Shown: positions 7,875 to 15,479 of the stretch, piece by piece
Numbering within the stretch: position 1 is the stretch's first letter
How the letters are laid out: each line of letters opens with the position of its first letter
Assembly: GCA_943330235.2 (NCBI GenBank)
Contig: CALQGY020000002.1
Coordinates: forward strand, 1-64,000
From: Candidatus Kuenenia stuttgartensis
GTDB lineage: Bacteria; Gemmatimonadota; Gemmatimonadetes; Gemmatimonadales; Gemmatimonadaceae
Length of the DNA stretch: 64,000 bases
Direction of reading: 5' to 3'
Position numbers and translations under genes: made by a program
The notes under the pieces: generated by a model
Databases searched by the model: none
What the model was told of the DNA's origin: nothing
The model's input: only the letters and a program-made list of their open reading frames with translations

Positions 7875-8687
7875 ATGAGTGATGCGATGGCGGTGGCGGC
7901 TCGCGGTGCGTTGTTCGTGGGCGCGCTGGCCGTCATCGGAGAGGTCGGTGCGTCGTGGGTGCACGGTGCGCGCTGGGGCGAGCGACTCGCGCCGGCGTCC
8001 CGCACCACGGTGCTCGCGTCGTGGTGGGTGGCCTCTGTCGCGCTGCTCATGCTCTTTGTGGCACAGTTCCTGGCGCTGGAGCTCGCGCCCTCAGCGGCGG
8101 ACGTCGCGATGCTGGTGCGCCAGACCGCGTGGGGTACCGGCTGGATGCTGCTCACCGCGTGTGTGCTGGTGGGCGCGTTCATGGCGTTTGTCCGCGCGGC
8201 CCTCGTCGTCCGCCTGGCGGCGGTGGTGGCGCTGGCCGTCGCCATGGGGGGACTGGGGCATGCGGCGGCCGATGAGACCGCGCCGTGGCTCGCGCGCGCG
8301 CTCGATGCCGGCCATGTCGTGGCCGTGGGCGCGTGGTTGGGGACCCTGGCTCAGGTAGCGCGCACGCGCTCCGCCGATGCCTGGAGCCGGTTCAGCCGCC
8401 TGGCCACCGTGGCGGCGCCTATCGCGATCGCGACGGGGGTGTGGGCGGCCTGGCGGCGCGTCTCGACGGCGTCGGTGCCGCTCATCCTCGCCAGCGACTA
8501 CGGGCGCCTGTTGGCGCTCAAGACGGCGATCGTCGTCGGCGTCTTGCTCTTGGGGGCATGGCATCGCCGCCAGCTTCGCGCGCGCGGGCTCCCGTCCTCG
8601 GCCGGGATCCGTGCGGAAATCGCTCTGGCCTGCGCGACGTTGCTGGTGACGGCGGTCCTCACCGGCTCCGCCCCGCCGGGGGAGTAG
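7875..8687 (+). CDS. copD: CopD-family copper resistance membrane protein
   Basis: 270 aa with about seven or eight transmembrane helices. The CopD layout is recognisable: GHVVAVGAWLGTLAQVA with conserved His and Trp near the middle, then FSRLATVAAPIAIATGVWAAW and LLALKTAIVVGVLLLGAWHRR. It is thought to move copper across the inner membrane together with periplasmic CopC, encoded 3 bases upstream. A strong bidirectional terminator follows. Confidence 0.9.
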   Translation: MSDAMAVAARGALFVGALAVIGEVGASWVHGARWGERLAPASRTTVLASWWVASVALLMLFVAQFLALELAPSAADVAMLVRQTAWGTGWMLLTACVLVGAFMAFVRAALVVRLAAVVALAVAMGGLGHAAADETAPWLARALDAGHVVAVGAWLGTLAQVARTRSADAWSRFSRLATVAAPIAIATGVWAAWRRVSTASVPLILASDYGRLLALKTAIVVGVLLLGAWHRRQLRARGLPSSAGIRAEIALACATLLVTAVLTGSAPPGE

Positions 8688-8760
8688 TCGTCGAGCGAGC
8701 GCTCGCGTGTGCGCTCGCGCGAGCGCTGGTGCCTGCGCGGTCGTGTGGGTCCTGCCACGG

Positions 8761-8799
8761 AAAAGCCCGCCCATCGAGCGTATCGATGGGCGGGCTTTT
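8761..8799. terminator. Bidirectional intrinsic terminator between copD and rpmE2
   Basis: Perfect 17-bp stem (aaaagcccgcccatcga / tcgatgggcgggctttt) with the 5-base loop gcgta. The A-run on one arm and T-run on the other give a U-tract in both directions, which suits the convergent copD (+) and rpmE2 (-). Confidence 0.93.
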
Positions 8800-8827
8800 C
8801 GTATCCGGCGTGCCGCCGGAGATTGGC

Positions 8828-9073
8828 TCAGCGGTTGTAGCGCTTCTTGAACTTGTCGACGCGACCCTGCGTGTCGATGAGGCGCTGCGTTCCCGTGTAG
8901 AACGGGTGGGAATCGCTGGTGATTTCGAGCAGGATGAGGGGGTATTCGTTCCCGTCGTCCATCTTGATCTTCTGCTCGCTCGTCATGGTCGAGCGGGTGA
9001 TGACCGTTGCGCCCGTGGACGCATCTTTGAACACCACCGGATGATACGGCGGGTGAATTCCGTCTTTCGCCAT
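8828..9073 (-). CDS. rpmE2: 50S ribosomal protein L31 type B
   Basis: 81 aa from ATG 9073 ([15 protein letters not shown]). The sequence matches L31 type B ([36 protein letters not shown]) and has no Cys, so it is the zinc-independent form. In many bacteria the Cys-free paralogue is induced by zinc starvation under Zur. I cannot tell whether a zinc-binding L31 exists elsewhere in this genome. The 200 bases upstream contain no gene and presumably its promoter. Confidence 0.96.
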   Translation of the reverse strand: MAKDGIHPPYHPVVFKDASTGATVITRSTMTSEQKIKMDDGNEYPLILLEITSDSHPFYTGTQRLIDTQGRVDKFKKRYNR

Positions 9074-9276
9074 CGCTACTCCTGCATGCGCTCCCATTGC
9101 CGGCGGGGGCGCGTCCTTGGATGTGCTCCGCCGAAGCAGAGCGCTCGTACCGCGCCACGAAGGCGGGCCGAGGATTTAGAGCCTGAATGAATGCCCTGGC
9201 AGGGGGCTCAGGTCAAGGTGCGATGGCGAATGTCTGCGACGGTTCGTGTTACGGACCGCGGGGATGGGGCGATCGC

Positions 9277-10164
9277 TCAGGCGCCGCCGACCGCGAAGGC
9301 GAGCACGAGGGCGGCCCCCCCCGCGCTCCAGGCCAGCCGCCCCCAGTGCGCCGGATCGGCGTGCCGATCGCGCAAGGCCGCCCGCGCCACCACCTGCGCG
9401 ATGTACAGGTAGGTCCCCGCGGCAAAGGGCAGCAGCAGCATCGTCGCGCTGGCCATGCGGTGTCCCACCGCGAGCGTCAGGGTGGCGCCAACGAGTGAGA
9501 CGCCCGCCGTGACGAGGTTGTACATGACCGCGCGCATCGGGCGGATGCCGCTGTGGACGAACATCCCGAACGTCCCGACTTCGCGCGGCAGCTCATGGAG
9601 ACCCACGGCGACCACCGTCATGACGCCGATGGTCGGTTGCATGAGGAATCCGGCCGCGATCAGCGCGCCATCCACGAAGTTGTGCAGGGCGTCGCCCAGA
9701 AACGCCATCGGGGCCAGCGCCGGGGCGTGGTGCGCCGTGGCGCCGTGCGCCGAGGGCTCGTGGTGGCCCGCATGGTCGTGGGCATGCAGATGCACGCATG
9801 CTGCTTCGCTGATGTCGCTGTCATGCGCTGATGGAGCGCCCAGCGGAACCCCGTGGGCGTGGGCGTGGTCGTGCCCCGCTAAGGCCCGCTCGATCAGCGC
9901 AAAGGCGATATAGCCCGCAATGACCCCAGCAATCACCGCCAGCGGCGACTGTCCGGCCTCCAGCGACTCGGGGATCAGGTGCCCCACCGCCGCCCCGAAC
10001 ACCGCCCCCGCCCCAAACGCCGTGAGCTGCGGCAGCCATCGGCGCAGCAGCGCTTCCTGGCGCGCCATGATCACCGTGACCAGCAGCGGCAGGGCCGAGA
10101 CCAGCCCCACCGACACGAAGGTGTCGGTCCACGTGCCAAACGGGAGGTGGAGCAGGGAAGCCAT
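9277..10164 (-). CDS. ZIP-family metal transporter
   Basis: 295 aa, about eight transmembrane segments. A long His-rich cytoplasmic loop (HDHAHAHG ... HLHAHDHAGHHEP) is followed by the ZIP signature helices LGDALHNFVDGALIAAGF and VVAVGLHELPREVGTFGM. The family imports Zn, Fe or other divalent metals. The AT-rich stretch just before the ATG holds a TGAAAAT half-site reminiscent of actinobacterial Zur boxes, which is weak evidence only. It lies between rpmE2 and the LIC_10091-like gene on the same strand. Confidence 0.92.
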   Translation of the reverse strand: MASLLHLPFGTWTDTFVSVGLVSALPLLVTVIMARQEALLRRWLPQLTAFGAGAVFGAAVGHLIPESLEAGQSPLAVIAGVIAGYIAFALIERALAGHDHAHAHGVPLGAPSAHDSDISEAACVHLHAHDHAGHHEPSAHGATAHHAPALAPMAFLGDALHNFVDGALIAAGFLMQPTIGVMTVVAVGLHELPREVGTFGMFVHSGIRPMRAVMYNLVTAGVSLVGATLTLAVGHRMASATMLLLPFAAGTYLYIAQVVARAALRDRHADPAHWGRLAWSAGGAALVLAFAVGGA

Positions 10165-10272
10165 TAATGAAAATACACTCGCAATAACAGCGGCGGCAGA
10201 CGGGCTCCGAAAATCCCTCGGCTCGCCGCCAACCGCAGGCCGCTACGCGGCCCAAGGGCTACGGTCTACGGG

Positions 10273-11607
10273 CTACGGCTTCGACAACCCCAGCACGTCG
10301 CCGTAGCTCCGCACGCGACCCGCCTGCGCGCCGCTGACGACTTCCGTGATGGACGACGTCAGCTGCGTCATCAGGAACCCTGCGGGACCGCTGGAGCCCC
10401 CACCAAACCCCCGACCGAAGCCGCCGCGGTTGGTGGACGAGCGGATGAAGGCGCTATTCGGGGCGAGCGGCATGGCCCCGACGTTCGCATAAAATCGCGA
10501 CCAGTTGTCGGTGGACTGGAACAGGTACTGCTCCACGTTGCTCGTGTAAAACACGTCCACCCGCGCATCGCGTGCCCGGAGCCACGCGCCGACGGCCCGT
10601 AGCGCCTTCGGGCCGGCAAAATCCCCCACCACGGGGATGACCAGATTGCGGCGCTCCAGATCGCGCACCGTGCCGTACGTCGCTTCGCTCCCCAGAAAGC
10701 CGCGATTCACGCCCGCTTCGTTGGTGGTGGTGGCGATCTGCGCGAAGCTGGGCATGCGGCCGAATCCGCCGCGCCCGCCGCCCCGCTGGCTGCTCCCCGA
10801 GGAGTAGTTCAACGACGGGCCGGCGTGCACGAAAATGCTGTCCACGTAGCGCAGCGTCGCGAGATCCGACGAATCGAGCGTGAAGCCGTGGCGCTGCACC
10901 AGCTGCGCCTTCGCCTCCGCGAACACGCGGTGGAACGCCGCCTCGTCAGGCGGGAGCTGCGCGAGCCGCGCCATCAGCGAGTCCGCGCTCAGGGTGACCG
11001 GCGCGGTCGCCAGCGCGGTCGCCAGGGCGGGGCGGGCAAAGAGTCGCGAAAGAAACACCGCGCGCGTGGGCGAGAGCTCGAAGAGCGCCTTATACCACAG
11101 CTGCTGCAGCAGATTCTGCCGGCGGATGTCCACGATAAACGCGATGCGCGGCTGGAGCGTGCCGAGGTAGGTGAAGTTCTGCTCCGGGCCTACGCCGATG
11201 TAGACGCCGCCAGGCGGCGCGAGCTGTTCGAGGCGCGCAATGACATGCTGCAGCCCCATCTCGTTCGACACGAAATTTTCCGACTGGAAATAACCACCGG
11301 GCTCGGATAGCTCACGCACCATGCGCCAATAGGTGCTGTCGTCCAGCCGGTCCGGCAGTCGTGCGCCGTCGCGGGCGGCGGGGAGTGGTCGGAGCGCGTC
11401 GTCAGCGGCGGCCGGTGCCGCGCTGCCACGGGACGGCCGCAGGCGCTGGCACGCGGCAAGTGACAACGCGGTCACGGTACTGAGCGCGAGCAGTACGTGG
11501 CTGCGCAGTACGCGGGTGCGCAGTACGCGGGTGCGCAGTAAGCGCGTGCGCAGCAAGCGGATGCGCAGCGCGGCCACGTGGAGGGAGGTCGGGCGGAGTC
11601 TTGGCAT
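10273..11607 (-). CDS. LIC_10091-like lipoprotein of unknown function
   Basis: 444 aa from ATG 11607 (MPRLRPTSL). An arginine-rich pentad repeat (RTRLL/RTRVL) precedes a hydrophobic stretch and lipobox LSLAAC. The core, GGYFQSENFVSNE ... GGVYIGVGPEQNFTYLGTLQPRIAFIVDIRRQN, resembles the LIC_10091 family described in Leptospira, which has a methyltransferase-like fold and no settled role. Gly-rich low-complexity segments (SQRGGGRGGFGR, GGFGRGFGGGSSG) interrupt the C-terminal half. Exported and probably lipid-anchored; the reaction is unknown. Confidence 0.75.
   Translation of the reverse strand: MPRLRPTSLHVAALRIRLLRTRLLRTRVLRTRVLRSHVLLALSTVTALSLAACQRLRPSRGSAAPAAADDALRPLPAARDGARLPDRLDDSTYWRMVRELSEPGGYFQSENFVSNEMGLQHVIARLEQLAPPGGVYIGVGPEQNFTYLGTLQPRIAFIVDIRRQNLLQQLWYKALFELSPTRAVFLSRLFARPALATALATAPVTLSADSLMARLAQLPPDEAAFHRVFAEAKAQLVQRHGFTLDSSDLATLRYVDSIFVHAGPSLNYSSGSSQRGGGRGGFGRMPSFAQIATTTNEAGVNRGFLGSEATYGTVRDLERRNLVIPVVGDFAGPKALRAVGAWLRARDARVDVFYTSNVEQYLFQSTDNWSRFYANVGAMPLAPNSAFIRSSTNRGGFGRGFGGGSSGPAGFLMTQLTSSITEVVSGAQAGRVRSYGDVLGLSKP
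11491..11565. repeat. 15-base tandem repeat (5 units) in lipoprotein signal region
   Basis: Five 15-base units related to cagtacgcgggtgcg; units 2 and 3 are identical. Read on the minus strand they encode pentads of the form RTRVL within the signal peptide n-region of the LIC_10091-like lipoprotein. Confidence 0.9.
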
Positions 11608-11749
11608 ACGGAGAGACCTTACGCGTTGAACGGGTGGCGGCAAGCTTCCACACACAGTTCGTGCCGTCCGCCCCGCATGAAACCCCGCGCGGGCCGCGGC
11701 GTACAACCCGAGATCGCCCTTGCTCTCGCCCTAGCCGAACGATCCCGCC

Positions 11750-12466
11750 ATGCCGTTGGACGTCATCCAGACTGCTGCACAACCCGCGCCGGCGACTGCC
11801 CCGCGCGTGGATCTACCGGCCTCGGCACAGAGTGGGGCTGCTCCGTCGGCACTGCTCGATGCCGCCAAGGCGCAGCGCTCCGAACTGCGCAGCCAGCAGG
11901 ACCGGCTGGAGAGCAAGCGCGGCGATCTGACGCGCGAACTCGCCGACGAGAATACGCCGGCGGGCGCGAAGCCCGGCATCGAAGCCCGCATCAGAGATGT
12001 TGACGCGCGCATCGCCGCCACGGACCAGCAGCTCGCGCAGGCCGATCAGGCCGTCGCGACGGCCGCATCGGTGCCCGGCGCCGTGGTGCCGGACAAGCCC
12101 GTTCAGCGCAATGGCCCACCCGATGAGATCGTCGCGATTCCCATCGTCATCGTCCTCTTTGTGTTCTTTCCGCTGGCGCTTGCGTACGCGCGGCGGATCT
12201 GGAAGAAGGCGGGCAACGTCGCCGCGCCCGTCTCAGAGGAAGTGCGCGACCGACTCGATCGGCTGACCGAATCCGTCGAGTCCATCGCGCTGGAGGTAGA
12301 GCGCATTGGCGAAGGCCAGCGCTTCATCACCAAGGTGATGAGCGACGGCGGACGCGCGGTCGGCGCTGGTGCCATCGGCGCTGGCGCCCTTGGCGCTGGG
12401 GCGGCGGCACCGATCGGCGTACCGCAGGCCGTGCCGCAAGCGGTCCCAGTGCGTCGCGAGGGCTAA
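11750..12466 (+). CDS. Coiled-coil membrane protein, unknown
   Basis: 238 aa. Residues about 40-100 form a charged heptad-rich coiled coil (SELRSQQDRLESKRGDLTRELADE). One transmembrane helix follows (IVAIPIVIVLFVFFPLALAYARRIWKK, about 125-150), then a second helical part (EEVRDRLDRLTESVESIALEVERI) and a low-complexity Gly/Ala tail (VGAGAIGAGALGAGAAA). No family is recognised. It is divergent from the LIC_10091-like gene. A structural or scaffold role is possible, but nothing in the sequence proves it. Confidence 0.75.
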   Translation: MPLDVIQTAAQPAPATAPRVDLPASAQSGAAPSALLDAAKAQRSELRSQQDRLESKRGDLTRELADENTPAGAKPGIEARIRDVDARIAATDQQLAQADQAVATAASVPGAVVPDKPVQRNGPPDEIVAIPIVIVLFVFFPLALAYARRIWKKAGNVAAPVSEEVRDRLDRLTESVESIALEVERIGEGQRFITKVMSDGGRAVGAGAIGAGALGAGAAAPIGVPQAVPQAVPVRREG

Positions 12467-12487
12467 GGGCGCCTCGCGACACACCCG

Positions 12488-12967
12488 TTATCGCGCGCCG
12501 TTCAGCTCCAGCGTCCACTCCACCGGCATGTTCGGATCGAGCGAGTCGCGCACCGAGCAGTACTTGGTGACCGCCAACTCAATGGCACGCTCCGCATGCA
12601 CGCGCTCAATGCCGGCGCCCACCAGCTTGTACTCCAGCAGGATCTTCGTCACACGCCCTGGGGTGCCGGCAAAACGCTCGCCGACGACATCCACCGACAT
12701 CGCCTGAACCGGCGTGCGTCGCTTGGCGAGGATGTCCACCACGTCCACGCCCGTGCACCCGGCGAGTGCGCACAGCAGCGTGTCGACTGGCGAGGGACCG
12801 GTTGCCCCGCTCGAGTCCATGCGGATGCTCGGGCCACCCGACGCGCGCTGCCCGTCGAACTGATGGTCCCCGACCCAGGACACATGCACCTTCGCCGGCG
12901 GCTTCCCCACCACCGGCATGGCAACGGTGTCCTGCAGCTTGAGTTCGCTTTCGAGATGGTCCGTCAT
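12488..12967 (-). CDS. OsmC-family peroxiredoxin-like protein
   Basis: 159 aa. The family motifs are visible: FDGQRASGGPSIRMDSSGATGPSPVDTLLCALAGCTGVDVVDIL carries the first active Cys, and AIELAVTKYCSVRDSL the second. OsmC/Ohr proteins reduce organic hydroperoxides through this Cys pair. It is convergent with the coiled-coil protein and divergent from the DUF155-like gene. I cannot separate the OsmC and YhfA-like subgroups by eye. Confidence 0.9.
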   Translation of the reverse strand: MTDHLESELKLQDTVAMPVVGKPPAKVHVSWVGDHQFDGQRASGGPSIRMDSSGATGPSPVDTLLCALAGCTGVDVVDILAKRRTPVQAMSVDVVGERFAGTPGRVTKILLEYKLVGAGIERVHAERAIELAVTKYCSVRDSLDPNMPVEWTLELNGAR

Positions 12968-13074
12968 GAAAATCCTCTGCGCTGGTGGGCCGACGTGAAT
13001 AGCAGGAGGCTAGCGCGTTGTTGTCGTCGGGGGGAGTGCTGCCACGGTCGGCACGGGCGCTGTAGCTTCCAATC

Positions 13075-14208
13075 ATGTCAGTCGCATCGGTCGGTCCGTC
13101 CGAGGTGCGCCTCTGTGGCGCCACCATTGTGTATCGATTGCTGGACGTCGGGTACGCCATCGATTTGGCGGGCGCGCTGGACCTGCTGGCTGGGAGTGCG
13201 CCGGAGCGCGTGCGCCCGTTACGTGGCGAGGCACAGGCCCTGCAGATCCGCAACCCGCCCATTACGGTGCTCCTCGGCACGGAAGCGCTGCTGATCGACG
13301 GGCGGCCGCACACCGCCGAGCTGTCGGCACGCATCTTCGACTTCGGCGTGGTCTCGCTGCGCGTGCGCGTGGCCATGCCCGAACGACTGTCGTGGAGCGA
13401 GTTCACGCGCTTCGGTCGCGCGGTGGACGATCACGCCGCGCTCGAGTCCATGTTGACGCAGCAGCTACGGCGATTGGTTGAGCGCATCGCGCCGGCCGTT
13501 GAGCGTCCGATGATCGCCGACGTGCGCGAGGACTACACCGTATTCCGTGTCACGCGTGCCGAGTACGCCGACGGTACGGCGGTACGCGCCGATGATCTTG
13601 GTGTGCTGGATGTGGTGCCGCTGTTGCTGGGCGAGTCGCGCCCGCTGAGTCTGGAGGCGCGACGCGAGTTGCTCCCGCACCGCTTCTCGTACTACGGCGA
13701 TGATCTGGCCGTGCTGACATGGGAGAGCGCGCTGGTCGCGGAACCCGGCGAGCATGACACCGACCTGCAGTATCTGCTGGAGTTTGCGAACGCGCAGTTG
13801 TTGGAACTGCGCTATTACGACGCCATTCTGGACGCGGAATTACCGCGGATGTACGACGCGATTGAGGTGGCACGTCGACGGCGATCGGTGTTTCCGGGAC
13901 GGCGTTTTGCGGGACTGCTCTCACGCCTGCAGACCGTGGTGGCCGACACTACGGAAGTCGTCGAACAGGTGGAGAACGCGCTCAAGGTGACCGACGATGT
14001 GTACCTCGCGCGCGTGTACTCCGCCGCGCTGGAAATCTTCCGGGGACGCGCTTGGCGCTCCGGGATTGATCGCAAGCTCGGGATTCTGCGCGACACGTAC
14101 GCGATGCTCAACGACGAAGCGCAGGCGGCGCGCAGCGAGACGCTCGAGATTTCCATCGTCGTGCTCATCGTGGCGGAGATCATCATGGCCCTGCTGCGGG
14201 GCCACTGA
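13075..14208 (+). CDS. RMD1/DUF155-like membrane-anchored protein
   Basis: 377 aa. It begins with an RIFDFGVVSLRVRV-type beta region and has the helical stretch TDLQYLLEFANAQLLELRYYDAILDAELPRMYD. It ends with a long coiled-coil helix (LRDTYAMLNDEAQAARSETLEISIVVLIVAEIIMALL) whose last part is a C-terminal membrane anchor. This arrangement resembles the RMD1/DUF155 family known from mitochondria and bacteria, but that is a judgement by eye. Molecular role unknown. Confidence 0.65.
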   Translation: MSVASVGPSEVRLCGATIVYRLLDVGYAIDLAGALDLLAGSAPERVRPLRGEAQALQIRNPPITVLLGTEALLIDGRPHTAELSARIFDFGVVSLRVRVAMPERLSWSEFTRFGRAVDDHAALESMLTQQLRRLVERIAPAVERPMIADVREDYTVFRVTRAEYADGTAVRADDLGVLDVVPLLLGESRPLSLEARRELLPHRFSYYGDDLAVLTWESALVAEPGEHDTDLQYLLEFANAQLLELRYYDAILDAELPRMYDAIEVARRRRSVFPGRRFAGLLSRLQTVVADTTEVVEQVENALKVTDDVYLARVYSAALEIFRGRAWRSGIDRKLGILRDTYAMLNDEAQAARSETLEISIVVLIVAEIIMALLRGH

Positions 14209-14304
14209 GCACGCCTCGGCTCGCTTCGACGAGCGCGCTTTGCGGGTTACTATTCGCATGCGGCGCCGTCCGACGCCGAGTACTCGCCTTGTGAGGATTC
14301 CCAC

Positions 14305-14634
14305 ATGGATCTGGACCGCGACACGATTGCGTCGGCGATTGTCGGTACGGGTGGTGCCTGGCTGCTGGGGTCCGCGTTGGTGCATGGACGGAGCGATCGA
14401 TGGAACGCCGCGCAGGTGCGCGGGTTGGTTTTTACCGGCGTGGGCTTTCTCCTCAGCGCCGTTGCGGCACGCTGGCTCCAGCCGCTGGGCAATCGCGGCA
14501 TCGCCGTGTCGCTGGTGGGGACCATGCTCGCACTCCGCGGCATGTACGTGCTGGTGAAGGAACGCGCGGCCAAGCGGGATGCCGCCCGGGACGCCAGCCG
14601 CGACGGATCGCGCACGCCGCGTCCCCCAGAGTAA
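14305..14634 (+). CDS. Small membrane protein, unknown
   Basis: 109 aa with three hydrophobic helices: TIASAIVGTGGAWLLGSALV, GLVFTGVGFLLSAVAARWLQPL and VSLVGTMLALRGMYVLV. A charged tail (KERAAKRDAARDASRDGSRTP) follows. It lies 96 bases after the DUF155-like gene on the same strand. No family recognised. Confidence 0.6.
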   Translation: MDLDRDTIASAIVGTGGAWLLGSALVHGRSDRWNAAQVRGLVFTGVGFLLSAVAARWLQPLGNRGIAVSLVGTMLALRGMYVLVKERAAKRDAARDASRDGSRTPRPPE

Positions 14635-14656
14635 TTGCCTCGGGTCCGTGCAGGCG

Positions 14657-14698
14657 CCGGTCGCGGACGGCCGGTCGCGGACGGCCGGTTGAGGACGG
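14657..14698. repeat. 14-base tandem repeat (3 units), intergenic
   Basis: ccggtcgcggacgg twice in succession, then the variant ccggttgaggacgg, between the small membrane protein and the HNH gene stop. It might form secondary structure; no U-tract is present. Confidence 0.85.
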
Positions 14699-14714
14699 CG
14701 CGACCCTGGGCCCG

Positions 14715-15128
14715 TTACGCTGCCGAGGGGTCGTCCGCGTGCGGCGTGTGCTCAGGGCGCACCGTGTTCGCGATGGTCTCGGCGCTGCGCGGCGGTTGGA
14801 CCCCCTCCACGAAATCCGCCGGGCGATCCACCACGCCTTGGCGCGCGAGCTCCTCGGCCACCGCTCGGAGATGCCTGGGCCAGACGTGCCGCGCGAGCGC
14901 AAAAAAGTTCCGGCGGGCCTCCGGCGTGGCCGCCAGGTAGTGCGCGAGGCGCTGCCCGCCCTTGGCCGTGTTGCAGCCCCTGCACGCGGTCACTACGTTG
15001 CCCCCAGACCCGTCGCCGCCGCGCATTTTCGGCTGGACATGGTCTACGCTCAATTCGTCCGGCTCGAACACCCCGCCGCAGTACACGCAGCGGTAGCCGT
15101 CCCGGACGAAGATGTCTGTGCGTTTCAC
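14715..15128 (-). CDS. HNH endonuclease
   Basis: 137 aa. Compact HNH fold: FVRDGYRCVYCGG (first CxxC), LSVDHVQPKMRGGDGSGGNVVTACRGCNTAKG (D-H, N and second CxxC). The C-terminal half is helical and charged. Such stand-alone HNH proteins are common; a restriction, repair or mobile role cannot be told apart. Its 5' end abuts the divergent 15190 gene, and no mobile-element boundaries are visible. Confidence 0.9.
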   Translation of the reverse strand: MKRTDIFVRDGYRCVYCGGVFEPDELSVDHVQPKMRGGDGSGGNVVTACRGCNTAKGGQRLAHYLAATPEARRNFFALARHVWPRHLRAVAEELARQGVVDRPADFVEGVQPPRSAETIANTVRPEHTPHADDPSAA

Positions 15129-15189
15129 GTGCCGAACACCTGGCCGCTACCTCCTCAACATCGTGGACGTTCCTGATCGCGCTCGTCGC

Positions 15190-15474
15190 ATGCTGTTCCA
15201 GCAGGTGACGCGATTCCTCGACACTGAGGAGAGCGTGGCCACCCCGCAAGACGTCCCGCCCCGACTCACGCTCAAAGCCCTCGAGGGCCTCCGAATGTCG
15301 CGTTCCCGTGAACGGATTCTGACGAACCTGGAAGAGATGTACCGCGAAGCCTTTGAACGTGCCAAGGAAACGGGGGATCCGGCGCAGATGACCGCGCTCG
15401 ATTTCTCCTACCGGCGCGAACAGCTGTACTTCGAGATTCTGCTGGATGTGCGCGACGCGATGGAGAAGCGCTAG
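15190..15474 (+). CDS. Small helical protein, unknown
   Basis: 94 aa from ATG 15190 (MLFQQVTRFL). The ORF-track start at 15112 would overlap the divergent HNH gene. The product is predicted mostly helical (SRERILTNLEEMYREAFERAKETGD ... FSYRREQLYFEILLDVRDAMEK). No family recognised. The next gene starts 6 bases after its stop, so it may be the first gene of a two-gene unit with the CarboxypepD/plug protein. Confidence 0.6.
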   Translation: MLFQQVTRFLDTEESVATPQDVPPRLTLKALEGLRMSRSRERILTNLEEMYREAFERAKETGDPAQMTALDFSYRREQLYFEILLDVRDAMEKR

Positions 15475-15479
15475 CCCGC

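Noticed and set aside
14715-15128. HNH gene as part of a mobile intron or phage remnant
   Set aside because: No reverse transcriptase, integrase, terminal repeats or target duplication are seen around it.
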